Under the pieces are notes generated by a model. That model did no database searches and was not told the DNA's origin. It saw only the letters and a list, made by a program, of their open reading frames with translations. Of a stretch of DNA of 27,160 bases, positions 16,005 through 24,402 are shown piece after piece. The stretch is from Eshraghiella sp964441705 (GTDB lineage: Bacteria; Bacillota; Clostridia; Lachnospirales; Lachnospiraceae), in contig CAYTWF010000042.1 of NCBI GenBank assembly GCA_964441705.1, forward strand, positions 1 to 27,160. The letters are read 5' to 3'. A program made the position numbers and the translations under genes. Positions within the stretch are counted from its first letter, which is position 1; the number at the start of each line of letters is the position of its first letter.

Positions 16005-16546
16005 AGATACTGGATTGCCTTGCCTATCTTGGCTGCATTGGCAGAATCTGTAAAAATTTCAAGAAGCTTAAGTCCAAAATCAACTGTTTTGCCCATACCG
16101 CGTCCGGTAATCACCTTACCATCAACCTCTACTCCTGCGCCTGTATACGTGGCACCTGTAAGCTCCTCCTCATATCCCGGATAGCTTGTAGCCCTTTTAC
16201 CCTTAAGGACTCCGTAATGTCCAAGGATGCTTGGTGCTGCACATATTGCTGCAAGATATTTATCCTCAGCGTTATATCTGTCAATAAGCTTATGTAGGTC
16301 CTCGCAGGCCTCAAGATTAGGTGTTCCCGGAATTCCTCCTGGGAGAAAAAGAGCATCTCCGTCACTAAAATCAGTATCCTTAAGCAAACAGTCTGCAATA
16401 ACAGGAACCTTATGGGATGTTACAACAGTTGTGGTATCGCTGATTGATACTGTACATACATCAACTCCTCCACGTCTTAATATGTCCACAACTCCAAGTG
16501 CTTCCACGGTCTCAAAGCCGTCTGCAAGAAATACATATATTTTCAT
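16001..16546 (-). CDS. DJ-1/PfpI family protein
   Basis: Member of the DJ-1 superfamily, small cytosolic proteins linked to protein repair, deglycase-type or chaperone activities whose real substrates are disputed. The 181 residues match the family's usual length. The active cysteine is Cys102 in AAICAAPSILG, with the conserved glutamate in DGFETVEAL (Glu15) near the start and PGG at about 69-71. A-rich AAAGGA is about 11 bases before the ATG, a rather long spacing. It diverges from the CYTH gene with 72 bases between, where a direct repeat lies. Confidence 0.92.
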   Translation of the reverse strand: MKIYVFLADGFETVEALGVVDILRRGGVDVCTVSISDTTTVVTSHKVPVIADCLLKDTDFSDGDALFLPGGIPGTPNLEACEDLHKLIDRYNAEDKYLAAICAAPSILGHYGVLKGKRATSYPGYEEELTGATYTGAGVEVDGKVITGRGMGKTVDFGLKLLEIFTDSANAAKIGKAIQYL

Positions 16547-16568
16547 AATATTGCCAATCCTTTCTATG

Positions 16569-16598
16569 GTTATTTTATCTGTTATGTGTTATTTTATC
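16569..16598. promoter_or_regulatory. Direct repeat in the DJ-1/CYTH divergent gap
   Basis: GTTATTTTATC occurs twice without mismatch (16569-16579 and 16588-16598), spaced by eight bases, period 19. No other complete promoter is obvious in the gap. A tandem operator for one or both genes is possible. Confidence 0.4.
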
Positions 16599-16618
16599 CT
16601 TAAAGGAGTGATTCTTCA

Positions 16619-17086
16619 ATGGAAATAGAGAGAAAATTTTTAATTAAAACAATTCCTGTTGACCTGTCGGCCTGTAAGGCACGCAGAATTCAGCAGGCAT
16701 ATCTGTGCACCTCCCCTGTTGTAAGAGTTCGTCAGGATAATGATGACTACTATCTGACCTACAAGGGCAAGGGTCTTATGGTTCGTGAGGAATATAACCT
16801 TCCGCTTACCAGAGAAAGCTATGAACACCTTCTTGAAAAAGCCGACGGAATTATTATAACCAAAACACGCTATGAAATTCCCGAAAAAAACAATCTTACA
16901 ATTGAGCTTGACGTTTTTGAGGGACAGTATGATGGTCTGCTTCTGGCAGAGGTTGAATTCGACTCAGAGGAGGCTGCTAACAGCTATATTCCTCCTGAAT
17001 GGTTCGGCAGAGACGTCACTAATGACGGGCAGTATCACAACAGCAACATGAGTAAGAGCTCTAATTCCTGTCCTGCCTGTCCATAA
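16619..17086 (+). CDS. CYTH domain protein (triphosphate-binding, inorganic triphosphatase-like)
   Basis: CYTH proteins bind triphosphate groups in a beta tunnel using acidic and basic residues; bacterial members are often inorganic triphosphatases. The 155 residues begin with the signature ExExK (Glu2, Glu4, Lys6), followed by RVRQ (35-38), LTYKGKG (46-52), TKTRY (81-85), IELDVFEG (95-102) and AEVEF (110-114), all expected tunnel positions. AAAGGAG lies 10 bases before the ATG. The last 26 bases overlap the convergent TtcA gene, so the C-terminal tail (SKSSNSCPACP) is constrained by both frames. Substrate is not known. Confidence 0.9.
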   Translation: MEIERKFLIKTIPVDLSACKARRIQQAYLCTSPVVRVRQDNDDYYLTYKGKGLMVREEYNLPLTRESYEHLLEKADGIIITKTRYEIPEKNNLTIELDVFEGQYDGLLLAEVEFDSEEAANSYIPPEWFGRDVTNDGQYHNSNMSKSSNSCPACP

Positions 17087-17867
17087 AGGTGTAATGCACT
17101 CCGTTATCGGTGTATCCCACTATTTTGTCCAGATTAACATTCATTACACTTCCCCAGATGTTATCCTCAATGTGGGCGTTGTCATTCATTAAATCACGAA
17201 TTAATTTTCTGACTTTAAGTCTGGTGGTGTCTTCATCCTCGCCAGACTTTTTTACACGGCAGGCACACTTGGTAAAAGTAAATCCACATTCATCTCTCCA
17301 CTTTATTATATCCTCCTCGTGAATCAGGTACAGTGGACGAATAAGCTCAAGGCCCTCTACATTATCGCTGGCAAGCTTGGGAAGCATCGTCTGAATCTGC
17401 GCACCATACAGCATTCCCATAAGAATCGTCTCAACCACATCATTGTAATGATGTCCAAGGGCTATTTTATTGCAGCCAATTTCTCTGGCTTTACGATACA
17501 GAAAGCCTCTTCTCATCCTGGAGCAGAAAAAACAGGGTGAGCCCTGAATGCTGTCCACATCATCAAATACCGTGGTTTCAAATATCTGAAGAGGAATTTC
17601 CAGTTTATCAGCATTATCTTTTATAATACTGATATCCTTTGAGGCGTATCCTGCATCCATCATAATGTACTCTGTTTTGATATCATACAGCTTATATTTT
17701 TCCACCATCTGAAGCAGCTTGGCAAGAAGCATGGAATCCTTTCCACCGGAAATACATACAGCTATACGGTCTCCATCTGAGATAAGCTCATATCTTTCAA
17801 TGGCTTTTATGAATTTTCTCCACAGATTCTTGGAGTCTGTGGATGTTATATACTGTTCGATATTCAT
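17061..17867 (-). CDS. TtcA-like PP-loop ATPase, probable tRNA 2-thiocytidine synthetase
   Basis: TtcA thiolates C32 of tRNA using ATP and an [4Fe-4S] cluster. The 268 residues show the PP-loop SGGKDS (40-45) and the cysteine pair CFFC (Cys112, Cys115), followed by the GHHYNDVVET stretch (138-147), which matches TtcA. A third cysteine is expected further on; here CAC (Cys201, Cys203) precedes a basic RVKKSGEDEDTTR loop and could supply it. AGGGG lies six bases before the ATG. It is the last gene of the operon beginning with the Nudix gene, 16 bases after the ABC half-transporter. Confidence 0.88.
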   Translation of the reverse strand: MNIEQYITSTDSKNLWRKFIKAIERYELISDGDRIAVCISGGKDSMLLAKLLQMVEKYKLYDIKTEYIMMDAGYASKDISIIKDNADKLEIPLQIFETTVFDDVDSIQGSPCFFCSRMRRGFLYRKAREIGCNKIALGHHYNDVVETILMGMLYGAQIQTMLPKLASDNVEGLELIRPLYLIHEEDIIKWRDECGFTFTKCACRVKKSGEDEDTTRLKVRKLIRDLMNDNAHIEDNIWGSVMNVNLDKIVGYTDNGVHYTFMDRQDRN

Positions 17868-17883
17868 TAATTACCCCTGCATA

Positions 17884-19644
17884 TTATTTTATTCTGTCAG
17901 CCATAGTGTAGAAATCGTAATAGATTCCCTTCTTCGCCATAAGCTCCTCATGATTGCCTTCCTCTGTAATTCCGTCCTCAGTAAGCACCAGAATTCTGTC
18001 AGAATTCTTAATACTGGACAACCTGTGGGCAATGGTAATCGTAGTTCTTCCCTGTGAAAGTCTGGCAAGAGACTTTGCAACGGCGAATTCGCTTTCGTTA
18101 TCAAGCGCGGAGGTTGCCTCATCCAGAATCATAATTGGTGGATTCTTAAGGAAAACACGGGCAATACTGATTCGCTGCTTCTGTCCGCCGGAAAGCTTTA
18201 CTCCCCGCTCACCAACATAGGTATCATACCCATCCTTCAGCCCCATTATGAATTCATGGGCTCCAGCCTCCTTTGCAGCCTCAACAGCCTCTTCTCTTGT
18301 GGCATCCGGACGTCCATATATAATATTTTCAAGAACAGTACCTGAGAACAGATACACGTCCTGCTGTACTATACCTATATTCTGTCTCAGACTCTTAAGT
18401 GTGAAATGTCTTATATTTTCCTTATCAATGCATATTGCACCATCTGTAATCTCGTAAAATCTAGGAATCAGGTTGCACAGCGTTGTTTTGCCGCCGCCGG
18501 AAGGTCCTACTATTGCCAGCTTTTCACCAGGTCTTACACTTAGGTTAAGATGATGAAATACCCTGTTATGGTCATCCGGATATTCAAAGGATACATCCTT
18601 AAATTCGATTGCGCCCTCAGGCTTCTCCATATCAACAGCATCCGGCTCGTCAAATATCTCAATATCCGCATCCATTATCTGCAAAAATCTCTCAATTCCA
18701 GTAAGTCCTCTCTGAAACTGCTCAGCAAATTCAATAATTCTTCTTATGGTCGCAATAAGCGTTGATACATACATGGTATACGCAACAAGGTCTCCTGCTG
18801 ATATGTGACCCTTAAGCAGAAAAATTCCACCGGCAACTATAACCACAAGATACATAAGTCCGTCAAAGGCTCTTGTGGAGGTCTGAAAGGTCGCCATGTA
18901 TTTGTAGGTCTGTTTTTTGATATCAAAAAATTTCTGGTTGCCCTTCTCAAACTTGTCAATCTCAACATTTTCATTGGTAAAAGCCTTAACAACCTTCTGA
19001 CCCAGCAGACTATCCTCGATACTTGCATTCAATTCACCAATCTGTACTCTCTGTCTGGCAAAGGCCTGTCTGTTTCTTCGATTCAGTTTAATACACACAT
19101 ATGCCATAACCGGCACAATAACGAATACCATAATTGTCAATGGTACATTAACTGTACACAATATAATAAAAGATACTACGGTTTTAACTCCGGCTATAAA
19201 AAACTCCTCAGGGCAGTGATGAGCAAACTCAGTTACATCAAAAAGGTCATTGGTAATTCTTCCCATTATCTGTCCAACCTTGGTATTGTTAAAATAGGTG
19301 TTGGACAGCTGCTGCAGGTGGGCATATGCATCTCTTCTCATATCCGTCTCAATTGCCGCACCCATTACGTGACCCATATCTGCCATATAGAAATTAGCCA
19401 TACAGTCAATTACACGAAGACCCAGATACAAAAGACCCATTTTAAGTATTATGCTTACTGTCAGGCTCGCTATATCGTTAAGTCCTGTATTGGTAATATA
19501 TCTGATAATCATAGGAAGTACCAGCTCACACAGCGTCGTAAGCGCCGCGCAGAACAGGTCTATAGCTATAACCATCCTGTGTTTTTTATAATAGGGCATA
19601 AATCGTCTGATTAGTGTGCCCGTTGTATATTCCTTGTTATCCAT
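17884..19644 (-). CDS. ABC half-transporter, permease fused to ATPase (exporter)
   Basis: Membrane protein of 586 residues with a six-helix exporter-type transmembrane domain (about 20-310) and a C-terminal ATPase. Motifs are Walker A GPSGGGKT (380-387), Q-loop QQD (427-429), signature LSGGQ (484-488), Walker B MILDEAT (505-511) and His540. It should act as a homodimer because no partner half lies beside it. Substrate is unknown; drug, lipid or peptide export are all possible for this type. AAAGGAG lies 10 bases before the ATG. It lies 21 bases after the FliB-like gene and 16 before the TtcA-like gene, so it is in the same transcript. Confidence 0.92.
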   Translation of the reverse strand: MDNKEYTTGTLIRRFMPYYKKHRMVIAIDLFCAALTTLCELVLPMIIRYITNTGLNDIASLTVSIILKMGLLYLGLRVIDCMANFYMADMGHVMGAAIETDMRRDAYAHLQQLSNTYFNNTKVGQIMGRITNDLFDVTEFAHHCPEEFFIAGVKTVVSFIILCTVNVPLTIMVFVIVPVMAYVCIKLNRRNRQAFARQRVQIGELNASIEDSLLGQKVVKAFTNENVEIDKFEKGNQKFFDIKKQTYKYMATFQTSTRAFDGLMYLVVIVAGGIFLLKGHISAGDLVAYTMYVSTLIATIRRIIEFAEQFQRGLTGIERFLQIMDADIEIFDEPDAVDMEKPEGAIEFKDVSFEYPDDHNRVFHHLNLSVRPGEKLAIVGPSGGGKTTLCNLIPRFYEITDGAICIDKENIRHFTLKSLRQNIGIVQQDVYLFSGTVLENIIYGRPDATREEAVEAAKEAGAHEFIMGLKDGYDTYVGERGVKLSGGQKQRISIARVFLKNPPIMILDEATSALDNESEFAVAKSLARLSQGRTTITIAHRLSSIKNSDRILVLTEDGITEEGNHEELMAKKGIYYDFYTMADRIK

Positions 19645-19665
19645 AGCAGTCAGTCTCCTTTAAAT

Positions 19666-20763
19666 CTATTCCTTACCCATCAGCAGTGCCATATATCCCC
19701 ACTCCCATACAGGTGCCTCAAAGCTGTTAATCATGTATTCTCTTATATCCTCTTCATCATAGCCAGTCATTCTGGCAGTAATTACAATACATTCCCTGAC
19801 CCTTTCATAGGTCAATTCCTTACCCTGCATATGGGTAAGAATCAATGCATGGCGTACAGCCGCATATTCCATTCCAATCCACTGCATTGCAATAATCATA
19901 TTTTCAAGGTCATAATCCTCAAGGTACAGGCTGGTAATCACCTCTGCCTGAAGGTATTTACGAAGCAATGGTTCATATTCCTTAAGAGCCTCCGTGGCTC
20001 CTATTGGAACCTTAATGTCCTCCTCATCAGCCGCAAGCTCCTCTGCCAGCCCGCACAACGGCGTAAGAAAAGCTCCATACAGCCTCTGTCGTCTGTAGTT
20101 CTCCACCATATCGAGAAAAAGTTCATTACATTCTGAAAAGGAGGCTCTTTTATCAAAGCTCATCTGCTCGATTGCCTTAATAATTCTCTCAATTCCTGTC
20201 TGTTCCTTATATTCATCAAGTACAGCCATGCCCCGCTCCCTTATATCCAGCAGTACATAAAAGCCTGTCATCATTGCCGTATTAATGGAATAGCCTTCAT
20301 TTCTTAAAATATTAAGAATGACCTGTCGTACAGCCATATAACCATCAGCTTCCAAAACACAGTTCTCCAGCTCTATGCTTTCCTGTCTGTTGATTATATC
20401 TATTACCTCCGGGCAGCAGGCTGTCAGTGTGTATTCCTTATAGTCACCGTACTCATTAATCTGTCTTGGAAAAATATGACAGGTATTCGACAGCATATCC
20501 TCACCATGAAGACACACCAGCTGGCATAATCCGTCTTTTTGCAAAAACGGGCATCTGTTGTCGTTATCAAGCCTGATTACCCTCTGTCCCTCTCTTGTTA
20601 CAACATATGAGGAAAGAGGCTTATAGCTTTCCGGCGCCTGCACTTTCTTCCACCTTGTCTCTGTCATCTTGTCAACTGCAATTTTCCACTGCTGGCAGCA
20701 GGTGGTGGGACACTTATCCCCCGTACAGCGAAATTCATTATAATAGCTGATTCGATTATCCAT
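19666..20763 (-). CDS. FliB-like protein (flagellin lysine N-methylase family)
   Basis: FliB in Salmonella methylates flagellin lysines and carries an iron-sulfur cluster. The 365 residues have the family's cysteine-rich N-terminal region: Cys13, Cys18, Cys22, Cys23, then Cys71, Cys80, Cys84, Cys95 and Cys116, Cys117, in a FRCTGDKCPTTCC block and an ACCPEV block. The rest is helical with acidic stretches. No flagellar gene is in the window, so a flagellin substrate cannot be confirmed. The start overlaps the Nudix stop by eight bases and AGGTGA precedes it. Family assignment is by recall of the cysteine pattern and length. Confidence 0.8.
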   Translation of the reverse strand: MDNRISYYNEFRCTGDKCPTTCCQQWKIAVDKMTETRWKKVQAPESYKPLSSYVVTREGQRVIRLDNDNRCPFLQKDGLCQLVCLHGEDMLSNTCHIFPRQINEYGDYKEYTLTACCPEVIDIINRQESIELENCVLEADGYMAVRQVILNILRNEGYSINTAMMTGFYVLLDIRERGMAVLDEYKEQTGIERIIKAIEQMSFDKRASFSECNELFLDMVENYRRQRLYGAFLTPLCGLAEELAADEEDIKVPIGATEALKEYEPLLRKYLQAEVITSLYLEDYDLENMIIAMQWIGMEYAAVRHALILTHMQGKELTYERVRECIVITARMTGYDEEDIREYMINSFEAPVWEWGYMALLMGKE

Positions 20764-21262
20764 TATTCACCTGTTTCATATTAATAAGCTCTTCAATTAC
20801 TCTTGTATCTCTGATAACCCATGGACACGCATCATAATCCGTCACCTGCCTGTTATCTTCCAGCGCTTCCTCAAGTGTAAGCCACTCAGCCTTATATTCA
20901 TAATCCTTTTCGTAATCATCCAGATTAGTGGCTCCTGCCGTTTCCTCCACCTGGCAGAAAAAATAATGTGAATCCATTATCATCAAATCCTGATACTGAC
21001 CCTTTCTTTTCTCCTCCACGTCTCCCCATTCTTCAATAGATTCAGGGATAACACGATATCCGGTCTCTTCTGCCACCTCCCTTATAAGCGTCTGCACAAG
21101 ACTCTCGCCCTGTTCCATTCCGCCTCCGGGAAACTTCACATCCTTGTATCTTCCATGTATAAAAAGATACCGTCCATCCTTACAGATAACTCCTCTTGCC
21201 GCTGTTCTCTGGTAAAAAGAATCTGTTACTTCGTAATTATTCAGGTCAATTAAAATATGCAT
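20756..21262 (-). CDS. Nudix hydrolase
   Basis: Nudix enzymes hydrolyse nucleoside diphosphates linked to another group. The 168 residues show a full Nudix box, G47 to Y69 (GGMEQGE, then seven residues, REVAEETGY), with the RE and EE metal-binding positions intact. Flanking strands (GVICKDGRYLFIHGR) fit the fold. The start is set at the ATG at 21262 with AAGGA about nine bases upstream. A GTG at 21301 would place the promoter's -10 inside the gene. It heads the Nudix-FliB-ABC-TtcA operon. Substrate not predictable. Confidence 0.92.
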   Translation of the reverse strand: MHILIDLNNYEVTDSFYQRTAARGVICKDGRYLFIHGRYKDVKFPGGGMEQGESLVQTLIREVAEETGYRVIPESIEEWGDVEEKRKGQYQDLMIMDSHYFFCQVEETAGATNLDDYEKDYEYKAEWLTLEEALEDNRQVTDYDACPWVIRDTRVIEELINMKQVNNG

Positions 21263-21291
21263 CCTGTCACATCCTTGCGTTAATTTTATAT

Positions 21292-21300
21292 AGTATACCA
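21292..21300 (-). promoter_or_regulatory. Extended -10 promoter for the Nudix operon
   Basis: On the minus strand TATACT (21292-21297) is preceded by TGG, an extended -10, with no clear -35. It lies about 30 bases before the Nudix ATG at 21262 and back to back with the promoter at 21333. Confidence 0.5.
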
Positions 21301-21332
21301 CAAGCGCAGGGGATATGAACAGTTTTTCAGTC

Positions 21333-21361
21333 TTTAAATTTAATCGGTAAACTGATATAAT
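21333..21361 (+). promoter_or_regulatory. Extended -10 promoter for the histidine phosphatase gene
   Basis: TTTAAA (21333-21338) and TATAAT (21356-21361) are 17 bases apart and TGA precedes the -10. The -10 is a perfect match and the -35 matches four of six. AAGGAG follows seven bases before the ATG at 21391. Confidence 0.65.
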
Positions 21362-21390
21362 TGGGATAATAATTAAGAAGGAGCTTACCT

Positions 21391-22164
21391 ATGAGAATAA
21401 TTTTTATCAGGCATGCAGAGCCTGATTATGCAACTGATACACTTACAGAAAAAGGCAGGCGAGAGGCAGCCCTGCTTGTGAACAGAACCCGTAACTGGAA
21501 GGTCACGGATTTTTACTGTTCGCCCCTTGGCCGTGCCAAAGAAACCGCTGCTCCCACACTTAAGGCCTTCGGCCGGGAAGCCACTGTGTATGACTGGCTT
21601 CAGGAATTCAAGGTTCCTGACTATGACCCAACTACAATGACTATGCTGTGGGATTTACACCCTGAATACCTTGACAGCAACCGGGACCTGTTTTCTCCTG
21701 AAAAATGGCTTGATACGCCAATCATGTCCGGTAAGCCTGTTCGCGAATATTATGACAGGGTTATGGATGGCTTTGACCAGCTGCTTGCGGGATATGGCTA
21801 CACCCGCAATGGTGCCTTTTATAATTCACCTACAGACCATATTGCCAGCAACCACTATATGAAATACGATGGACATACTCTTGAGCATATGGCGGATAAT
21901 CAGACCGATGAGACAACCATTGTTGTTTTCTGCCACCTGGGCGTTATGCTTAATATTATGTCATATCTTATGAACACCACACCGTCAACGTTATGGCAGG
22001 GCTTTTTTGTCGCCCCATCCTCTGTAACAGTACTTGCCTCAGAGGAACGTGAGCCCGGCAGGGCGTATTTTCGCTGCCAGACGCTTGGAGACACCTCACA
22101 CCTTCGGGAGGCTGGGGAGCCTGTATCCTATTATGGTTATTTTACCCCTCCTTTTCAGGGATAA
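21391..22164 (+). CDS. Histidine phosphatase family protein (phosphoglycerate mutase-like)
   Basis: Branch 1 histidine phosphatase. The 257 residues open with the RHG-type motif RHAE (Arg7, His8, Ala9), which holds the phosphorylated histidine, followed by SPLGRAKETA (44-53) with the second arginine. The second catalytic histidine is His182 in CHLGVM. The central part, with WLQEFKVPDYDP and the long insert up to about 170, is not typical of glycolytic phosphoglycerate mutase, so a general or small-molecule phosphatase is more likely. It has its own promoter and strong ribosome binding site. Substrate unknown. Confidence 0.88.
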   Translation: MRIIFIRHAEPDYATDTLTEKGRREAALLVNRTRNWKVTDFYCSPLGRAKETAAPTLKAFGREATVYDWLQEFKVPDYDPTTMTMLWDLHPEYLDSNRDLFSPEKWLDTPIMSGKPVREYYDRVMDGFDQLLAGYGYTRNGAFYNSPTDHIASNHYMKYDGHTLEHMADNQTDETTIVVFCHLGVMLNIMSYLMNTTPSTLWQGFFVAPSSVTVLASEEREPGRAYFRCQTLGDTSHLREAGEPVSYYGYFTPPFQG

Positions 22165-22211
22165 AATAATCATTTCATATGACAACTGTTATTGTTCATT
22201 AATTCTATCAC

Positions 22212-22239
22212 TTCAAAAATTCATAACAGCTGATATAAT
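22212..22239 (+). promoter_or_regulatory. Promoter for the MFS transporter operon, with flanking inverted repeat
   Basis: TTCAAA (22212-22217) and TATAAT (22234-22239) are 16 bases apart with TGA before the -10. An inverted repeat CTGTTAT (22186-22192) and ATAACAG (22223-22229) has its right arm inside the spacer, so a regulator could bind here. Confidence 0.5.
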
Positions 22240-22271
22240 TTAATTAATAAGAATTACTAAGGGGAATATTT

Positions 22272-23459
22272 ATGATTAATTTATTACTTGCAATTATTTA
22301 TCTTGCTTTTATAAGTCTGGGACTTCCGGACTCTCTTCTTGGCTCTGCCTGGCCTTCAATGTATGGTCAGATGAATGTGCCACTGTCCTATGCCGGTATT
22401 CTGTCCATGATAATCGCAGCAGGAACCATAATTTCCAGCCTGCAAAGTGACAGACTTACCAAATGGCTTGGTGCCGGAAAGGTTACCGCAATAAGTGTTG
22501 GCATGACCGCCCTTGCACTTTTTGGTTTTTCCATAAGCCACAATTTTCTTTTCCTTTGCCTGTGGGCAATTCCGTATGGACTTGGTGCAGGAAGTGTAGA
22601 TTCCGCACTTAACAATTATGTTGCACTGCACTTTGCAAGCCGCCATATGAGCTGGCTGCACTGTATGTGGGGCATTGGTGCCTCCGTCGGTCCCTATATT
22701 ATGGAAATAGCACTTACCGGACACAAAGGCTGGAATATGGGTTATAGATATATAGCTATAATTCAGGTAGTATTAACCATGATACTTATATTCACACTTC
22801 CTTTATGGAAAAACAACACCGCTGCTGTTGATGATTCTGGCAATACAATTAAGCCCAAGGCTCTTAAGCTCTCAGAAATAATAAGAATCCCGGGTGCCAG
22901 GCAGGTTATGATTACCTTTTTCTGCTACTGTGCACTTGAAGGAACTGCAGGCTTATGGGCAGCCAGCTACATGGTTATCCATAATGGACTTACCGCAGAG
23001 GCGGCTGCCAAATATGCCAGTCTTTTCTACATCGGAATAACTGTTGGACGTGCAATCAGTGGCTTCATAACGATGAAGCTTAATGATACCCAGATGATTA
23101 GAATGGGACAGGGCATAATTCTTACCGGCATAATCGCTCTTTTGCTGCCTTTTGGACAAACCTCAGCAGTTATTGGTCTTGTGCTTGTGGGACTTGGCTG
23201 TGCGCCAATATATCCATGTATTATTCATTCCACACCGGCACACTTTGGTGCCGACAAATCCCAGGCCATTATCGGGGTTCAGATGGCAAGTGCTTATGTT
23301 GGAAGCTGTCTGATGCCACCTGTATTCGGATTAATAGCCAACCACATAAGCGTTGTTCTTTTTCCGGTATATCTGGCAGCAATTCTCATTCTTATGGTAG
23401 TAATGCACGAAATACTTACAAAGGTTACCAGGAGGGACGGTTCTTCTGGTATAGTTTAA
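22272..23459 (+). CDS. MFS transporter
   Basis: Major facilitator protein of 395 residues with 12 predicted membrane segments and a basic loop after the second segment (SDRLTKWLGAGK) matching the MFS motif A position. A longer loop of charged residues near 178-200 separates the two six-helix halves. AGGGGA lies six bases before the ATG. The gene ends 13 bases before a HAD phosphatase gene with AAGGAGG between, so the pair is probably co-transcribed. Substrate is not readable; a sugar or a related small molecule would fit the company it keeps (HAD phosphatase, glycolysis) but this is inference. Confidence 0.88.
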   Translation: MINLLLAIIYLAFISLGLPDSLLGSAWPSMYGQMNVPLSYAGILSMIIAAGTIISSLQSDRLTKWLGAGKVTAISVGMTALALFGFSISHNFLFLCLWAIPYGLGAGSVDSALNNYVALHFASRHMSWLHCMWGIGASVGPYIMEIALTGHKGWNMGYRYIAIIQVVLTMILIFTLPLWKNNTAAVDDSGNTIKPKALKLSEIIRIPGARQVMITFFCYCALEGTAGLWAASYMVIHNGLTAEAAAKYASLFYIGITVGRAISGFITMKLNDTQMIRMGQGIILTGIIALLLPFGQTSAVIGLVLVGLGCAPIYPCIIHSTPAHFGADKSQAIIGVQMASAYVGSCLMPPVFGLIANHISVVLFPVYLAAILILMVVMHEILTKVTRRDGSSGIV

Positions 23460-23472
23460 GGAGGTTAATCCA

Positions 23473-24306
23473 ATGGGAAAAATATTATTAATTGATGTAG
23501 ATGGTACGCTTGTTAACTACGAAAACAAGCTTCCGGCTTCTGCTGTAAGTGCCATACGCAGTGCGCGGCAGAACGGACACCGGGTATACATTTGTTCCGG
23601 CCGCAGCCGTGCAGAGATATATCCAAATATATGGGATATTGGTCTTGACGGCATAATTGGCGGTAATGGCAGCTATGTAGAAGACCATGGGCAGGTCATA
23701 ATGCACCAGCTTATACCTGAGCAGACAAGTCATGCCATTGTAGACTGGCTTCACAGCCGCGGTCTTGAATTCTTTCTTGAAAGCAATAATGGTCTTTTCG
23801 CAAGTGAACATTTTGAAGAACGAGGTCAGGATACCATTAAAAAATATGCCCAGGCAAAAGGAAAGCCTGATGCAGATACAATTACAATCAGAGATGCATT
23901 TCCTGAAATGATATTTGATGGCGAGCTCTACCGCAATGACCTCAATAAAATAAGCTATATTTTAAATTCCTATCAGGATTATCTTGATGCTGTTGAGCAA
24001 TTTGAGGATGTTAAGCACGGAACCTGGGGCGGTGCAGGTGAAACCGCTTTGTTTGGCGATATGGGCGTTAAAGGGATTAACAAGGCTAATGCCATAAAAT
24101 GCCTGCTTGCCCACCTTAATGCAGACCAAAAGGATACTATTGCCTTTGGTGATGCCAGTGTTGACATTCCAATGCTTGAATACTGTGGAATTGGAGTTGC
24201 CATGGGAAATGGCGGCACTGAAATCAAGGCTATGGCCGATTATATTACGGCTGATGTCGACCAGGACGGACTCTATAAAGCATTTGAGCACTTTGACTTA
24301 ATTTGA
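23473..24306 (+). CDS. Cof-type HAD-IIB family phosphatase
   Basis: HAD phosphatases remove phosphate from small metabolites, often sugar phosphates or nucleotides. The 277 residues have motif I DVDGTL (Asp8, Asp10), motif II in CSGRS (about 41-45), the motif III lysine in GVKGINKANA (about 198-207) and motif IV FGDASVDIPML (about 225-235). The cap region between them is of the IIB type. AAGGAGG precedes the ATG. It follows the MFS gene closely and probably handles the phosphorylated form of something related to its cargo, though that is only inference. Confidence 0.92.
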   Translation: MGKILLIDVDGTLVNYENKLPASAVSAIRSARQNGHRVYICSGRSRAEIYPNIWDIGLDGIIGGNGSYVEDHGQVIMHQLIPEQTSHAIVDWLHSRGLEFFLESNNGLFASEHFEERGQDTIKKYAQAKGKPDADTITIRDAFPEMIFDGELYRNDLNKISYILNSYQDYLDAVEQFEDVKHGTWGGAGETALFGDMGVKGINKANAIKCLLAHLNADQKDTIAFGDASVDIPMLEYCGIGVAMGNGGTEIKAMADYITADVDQDGLYKAFEHFDLI

Positions 24307-24321
24307 GCCCGGTATTAAGCC

Positions 24322-24350
24322 TTGACACCATACTTTCAATTGTGTATCCT
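24322..24350 (+). promoter_or_regulatory. Sigma-A promoter for the phosphofructokinase gene
   Basis: TTGACA (24322-24327) is a perfect -35, and TATCCT (24345-24350) lies 17 bases downstream, four of six matches. The TTG of this -35 box could be misread as a start codon 81 bases before the real ATG. Confidence 0.65.
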
Positions 24351-24402
24351 TAGGCATGTAACAAGTATTTTCGATAAAATAACAGGGAAGGTTATAAATA
24401 AT

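Noticed and set aside
18805..19614. Long plus-strand open frame opposite the ABC half-transporter
   Set aside because: It is antisense to a well-supported transporter, has no ribosome binding site and its product is rich in basic and polar residues with no motif.
21263..21301. GTG start 39 bases upstream of the Nudix gene
   Set aside because: The -10 box overlaps it and the ATG at 21262 has a good ribosome binding site.
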